DNA of 64,000 bases, from positions 98,477-162,476 of the forward strand of contig NZ_ABCT01000007.1 of assembly GCF_000170915.1 (NCBI RefSeq), in the 5' to 3' direction. The notes below the pieces were generated by a model. It made no database searches, was not told where the DNA came from, and saw only the letters and a list, made by a program, of their open reading frames with translations. A program made the position numbers and the translations under genes. Positions 63,112 through 64,000 of this stretch are shown piece by piece (position 1 is the first letter of the stretch; every line of letters starts with the position of its first letter). The stretch comes from Limnobacter sp. MED105. Lineage in GTDB: Bacteria; Pseudomonadota; Gammaproteobacteria; Burkholderiales; Burkholderiaceae_B.

Positions 63112-64000
63112 AAATCTACAACCTCATGCCCATCTTCACTTCTCGCAATATCAAGAGCCTGATCGCCAAGGCGCATGCAGCGCTTGGCTCCACAATTGGG
63201 GATGTGGCCGTGCCACTGACCGTGCCCGCGATTCGGGAATTCAACAGACCATTCACCGGTGCTTTGTTTGGGTTGAACGCACCGCAGTTCACCGCATCTC
63301 GCGGGGATATTTGCCTGGCCAAACAAGGATTCGTCAAAGCGCACCAATACGACGGTGAAGTACAACACGCCACTGTCTTGGTGCCGGTGTATTCCTCCTC
63401 GGACAAACTGTACAAAGGCATGATTACGGTGAATCTTGCCTGCCGTGGTGAGAACACCTTGCAAGATTGCCCTGCGGTGCAGGTCGACCCCAAGGTGTGG
63501 GCCAAGGCCGAATGTGTTGATCACACCGATGGCAATGGTGATTTGGGCGGCAAGACCTATTGGGTGTCATGCATGGACCCGGTGGATGAAGACCCACACT
63601 TCAATCCTTTTGATTACGCGCAAGCGGTGCTTCCCAAACGCATCAAGTTGGAAGGCACGGGGGATTTCCTCATTACAGCGAGCCTTTGCGCATTTTTAAG
63701 CGAAGTGTTTCGGCATCTTGAACCCTGTGATCGTGCACTCTTGCTGGAGATCTTGGGGCAAGAAGGTCGCTTGACCAAGTTTTTGCAGTACGCAGCTTCT
63801 ACGCGCAGTCACCACCACACCGATCACGGGCTGTTGGTGCACACAGCCGAAACAGTGGCCCATGTGCTGCTCACTGCTATGGAGAATTCCGAGCTGGATA
63901 GCACCAAGCTGGAGAAGCCCAAGCTGGATTCCTCGCAAGAAAAGTCCGAGGCACACAACCCACCCTTTGATCTGAGCCTAACCCTCTTGGCCGCGCTGCT
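63108..64000 (+). CDS. HD-domain protein of a mobile element, 5' part
   Basis: The frame is open from the ATG at 63108 (AAGGAG 7 bases upstream) to the window edge, 297 codons. The first 190 residues (MKIYNLMPIFTSRNIKSLIAKAHAALG...) are unfamiliar. From about residue 220, SLCAFLSEVFRHLEPCDRALLLEILGQEGRLTKFLQYAASTRSHHHTDHGLLVHTAETVAHVLLTAME is followed by LTLLAALL, where the HD metal-site motif would be expected next. The HHHTDHGLLVHTAETV block resembles HD phosphohydrolases and the TraI_2 domain of MobH relaxases encoded on integrative conjugative elements. It overlaps the integrase stop, so it belongs to the same operon. Confidence 0.72.
   Translation, partial: MKIYNLMPIFTSRNIKSLIAKAHAALGSTIGDVAVPLTVPAIREFNRPFTGALFGLNAPQFTASRGDICLAKQGFVKAHQYDGEVQHATVLVPVYSSSDKLYKGMITVNLACRGENTLQDCPAVQVDPKVWAKAECVDHTDGNGDLGGKTYWVSCMDPVDEDPHFNPFDYAQAVLPKRIKLEGTGDFLITASLCAFLSEVFRHLEPCDRALLLEILGQEGRLTKFLQYAASTRSHHHTDHGLLVHTAETVAHVLLTAMENSELDSTKLEKPKLDSSQEKSEAHNPPFDLSLTLLAAL

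Overview
The window looks like the chromosome of a betaproteobacterium of the order Burkholderiales. The evidence is gene order: carA-carB-greA / yhbY / rlmE-ftsH-folP-glmM, DUF971-ubiE-Tim44-ubiJ-ubiB, a fused DUF3683 FAD/Fe-S oxidoreductase, and a Pro-Arg-His tRNA cluster. The mixture of a LitR/CarH photoregulon with these blocks is reminiscent of Limnobacter, but the genus is only a guess. Genes are tightly packed, often with ATGA overlaps and frequent GTG/TTG starts.

Positions 1-7511 hold a light- and photo-oxidative-stress module. It contains a cyclopropane-synthase-like methyltransferase (cut by the window edge), a DUF1365 protein, a flavin amine-oxidase-like protein, folE2 and a decayed glutathione peroxidase on the minus strand. 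Divergent from them are a B12-type MerR photoreceptor-regulator (LitR/CarH type), a 56-residue DUF2256 zinc-ribbon protein, an Fe-S photolyase and a glutathionyl-hydroquinone reductase. A 15-base inverted repeat abutting the divergent minus-strand promoter is the likely LitR operator.

Positions 7544-32540 are housekeeping genes: cca, a guanidine-II riboswitch controlling the guanidinium exporter gdx, a LOG protein, small transporters and hydrolases, argS, the large FAD/Fe-S dehydrogenase, phoBR with a Pho box, the ubiquinone block, a sodium:solute symporter, cysM, mltB, a histone-deacetylase-like amidohydrolase and a beta-carbonic anhydrase. Positions 32665-36224 are etfBA followed by an acyl-CoA dehydrogenase that carries an apparent one-base frameshift. 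Positions 36292-53834 contain a LysR regulator, a bile-acid-type symporter, carAB-greA, yhbY/rlmE/ftsH, folP, an unexpected glycosyltransferase, glmM, an FkbM methyltransferase and a secreted zincin. Two intergenic copies of a roughly 370-420 bp structured repeat, in opposite orientation, lie at 20011-20380 and 48220-48639. Their predicted stems carry compensatory base changes.

The three tRNAs at 53862-54192 mark the end of the core genome. From about 54193 the DNA looks more AT-rich and the genes are of accessory type, nearly all on the plus strand: a RelA/SpoT-domain protein, a decayed PIN-like fragment, two lipoproteins, a Thr/Pro minisatellite protein, a DUF4238 protein, an Mrr-type nuclease and an unknown protein. 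attC-like recombination sites sit between several of them, which suggests an integron cassette cluster without a visible integron integrase. From 60358 the content changes to an integrative element: a SRAP/YedK protein, an Xre regulator with an operator array, an excisionase-like protein, a tyrosine recombinase and the start of an HD-domain protein that runs off the window.
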